Source of the DNA: an uncultured Phycisphaerales bacterium
GTDB lineage: Bacteria > Planctomycetota > Phycisphaerae > Sedimentisphaerales > Anaerobacaceae
Direction: 5' to 3'
Length of the DNA: 50,521 nt
Assembly (NCBI GenBank): GCA_937927975.1
Contig: CALEZT010000095.1
Coordinates: 1 to 50,521 of the forward strand
The stretch's first letter is position 1, and the number at the start of each line of letters is the position of its first letter. The notes beneath the pieces are model-generated. The model saw only the letters and a list, made by a program, of their open reading frames with translations. It ran no database searches and was not told the origin of the DNA. Positions 49,973 to 50,521 of the stretch are shown here, one piece after another. The position numbers were made by a program, and so were the translations under genes.

Positions 49973-50521
49973 CTATACCACACTTGGCGTCGGGAATCCA
50001 GGCGTCAACTGCTGCGAATTGGGTTCGTTTCGCAGGACGCTGGCGCGAGTTTCAAGTGTGAAGTCAGAACGGCTTGCTTCGATTCCGGGTGGCATCGACA
50101 AACTCGTTTGTCGATGGTCTTGCCCCTGCGAGGGAGCCATCGACAAGCTGCGAAGACTGCGCTTGTCGCTGCCACGCGGACTGGAATCCGTGCAATCTGC
50201 GCCAAACGAAGCCAATTTCGCCGGGATCGCGGGTTCTCGATCGACTGCGAGGGCGTTCTTCGAATGCGGGGTGGGGACCGTATTGACCTGATTGACCTTA
50301 TTGACCTCATTGACCGCGGGATCGGCCTGCGAATGGGAGGCTTCTGCCGCCATGCGGGTCTCTCGCTCCTTTCGCAACTCGCGCATCGTGCGGTAGAGGC
50401 TGTTCTCGATCCGGCGTTCGTGGACCAGCAGTCGGTCCAGCACCTGGGCGCGGGCGAAGTCCGTCATCACCACATGGCCCAGGATCACCGCTTCCTCGTC
50501 GGGCTTCGGTTCGATCGGCAG
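49973..50521 (-). CDS. Partial unknown gene, N-terminus beyond window, repeat-derived C-terminus
   Basis: The frame is open from the right edge (reading LPIEPKPDEEAVILGHVVM...) to a stop at 49973. Its first about 60 visible residues look like a genuine conserved helical protein (AQVLDRLLVHERRIENSL, then YRTMRELRKERETR). The remainder is translated from a 9-bp minisatellite (giving NEVNKVNQVN) and from dispersed repeat DNA, including the TTTCAAGTGTGAAGT motif. The true gene may therefore have been shorter before repeats extended it. Function unknown. Confidence 0.5.
   Translation of the reverse strand: MPIEPKPDEEAVILGHVVMTDFARAQVLDRLLVHERRIENSLYRTMRELRKERETRMAAEASHSQADPAVNEVNKVNQVNTVPTPHSKNALAVDREPAIPAKLASFGADCTDSSPRGSDKRSLRSLSMAPSQGQDHRQTSLSMPPGIEASRSDFTLETRASVLRNEPNSQQLTPGFPTPSVV
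50050..50064. repeat. Dispersed TTTCAAGTGTGAAGT motif, distal copy
   Basis: One copy of the motif family seen in tandem at 1037-1064, here lying inside the C-terminal part of the open frame at the window edge. Confidence 0.6.
50283..50318. repeat. 9-bp minisatellite (TTGACCTNA), four units
   Basis: TTGACCTGA, TTGACCTTA, TTGACCTCA and TTGACCGCG run head to tail. On the minus strand it is translated as a repeated Asn/Val tripeptide in the partial gene. Confidence 0.75.

Overview
The window comes from a GC-rich bacterium (roughly 60% GC by eye). It is most likely a member of the Planctomycetota, in or near the Phycisphaerae/Sedimentisphaerales. I infer this from the mix of gene types: an H-X9-DG type pseudopilin, large LamG/F5-8C/DUF1349 mosaic exoproteins, two GH127 enzymes, a XylR-type regulator with an AraC output domain, SSS sugar symporters, and intergenic DNA full of short palindromic repeats. 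There is no rRNA, tRNA or CRISPR array that I can see, and no marker gene that fixes the taxonomy.

Layout. Positions 1-830 hold a lower-GC pair of small unknown genes, the first cut by the window edge. Positions 1027-1441 are an island of dispersed repeats. From 1443 to 10045 the minus strand carries a CehA/McbA-type lipoprotein, two very large secreted LamG proteins and a pseudopilin. A divergent regulatory region (10046-10784) holds two promoters that share an 18-bp box. It starts a long plus-strand arabinose/arabinan block (10785-31258): sodium/sugar symporter, ribulokinase, ribulose-5-phosphate 4-epimerase, XylR-type regulator, GH51, GH127, GH43, a tightly coupled set of a glutamine amidotransferase, a metallophosphoesterase, a small secreted protein and a membrane acyltransferase, then a six-hairpin glycosidase and a large zinc-metallopeptidase-like protein whose 3' end is frameshifted. 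Two more mosaic exoproteins follow (31450-36872), behind a near-consensus promoter.

Positions 37060-45826 form a beta-mannan block: an unrecognised 808-residue secreted protein, a second SSS symporter, a GH5-like mannanase, a cellobiose/mannobiose 2-epimerase and a GH130 mannosylglucose phosphorylase. The last three are the known oligomannan route: mannanase, then epimerase, then phosphorylase. Converging on this block from the right edge is a minus-strand pair, GH51 then GH127 (49928 to 45920), and an open-ended gene fragment reaching the window edge.

How it fits together. Secreted GH43, GH51 and GH127 enzymes release L-arabinose from arabinan and arabinose-decorated glycans. The symporter imports it, and AraB and AraD convert it to xylulose 5-phosphate. 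L-arabinose isomerase (AraA) is absent from the window and must be supplied elsewhere. The LamG/F5-8C/DUF1349 proteins look like surface or secreted carbohydrate-binding proteins.

Most unusual observations: (1) an 87-bp palindromic repeat element inserted in frame inside the 2-epimerase gene, with a matching copy in the 1.4-kb repeat island; (2) a 7-bp tandem duplication that frameshifts the metallopeptidase-like gene; (3) module shuffling and local gene conversion among the four giant exoproteins; (4) the shared promoter box linking a pseudopilin and the sugar symporter; (5) an unassigned 808-residue protein that may be a new glycosidase in the mannan block.
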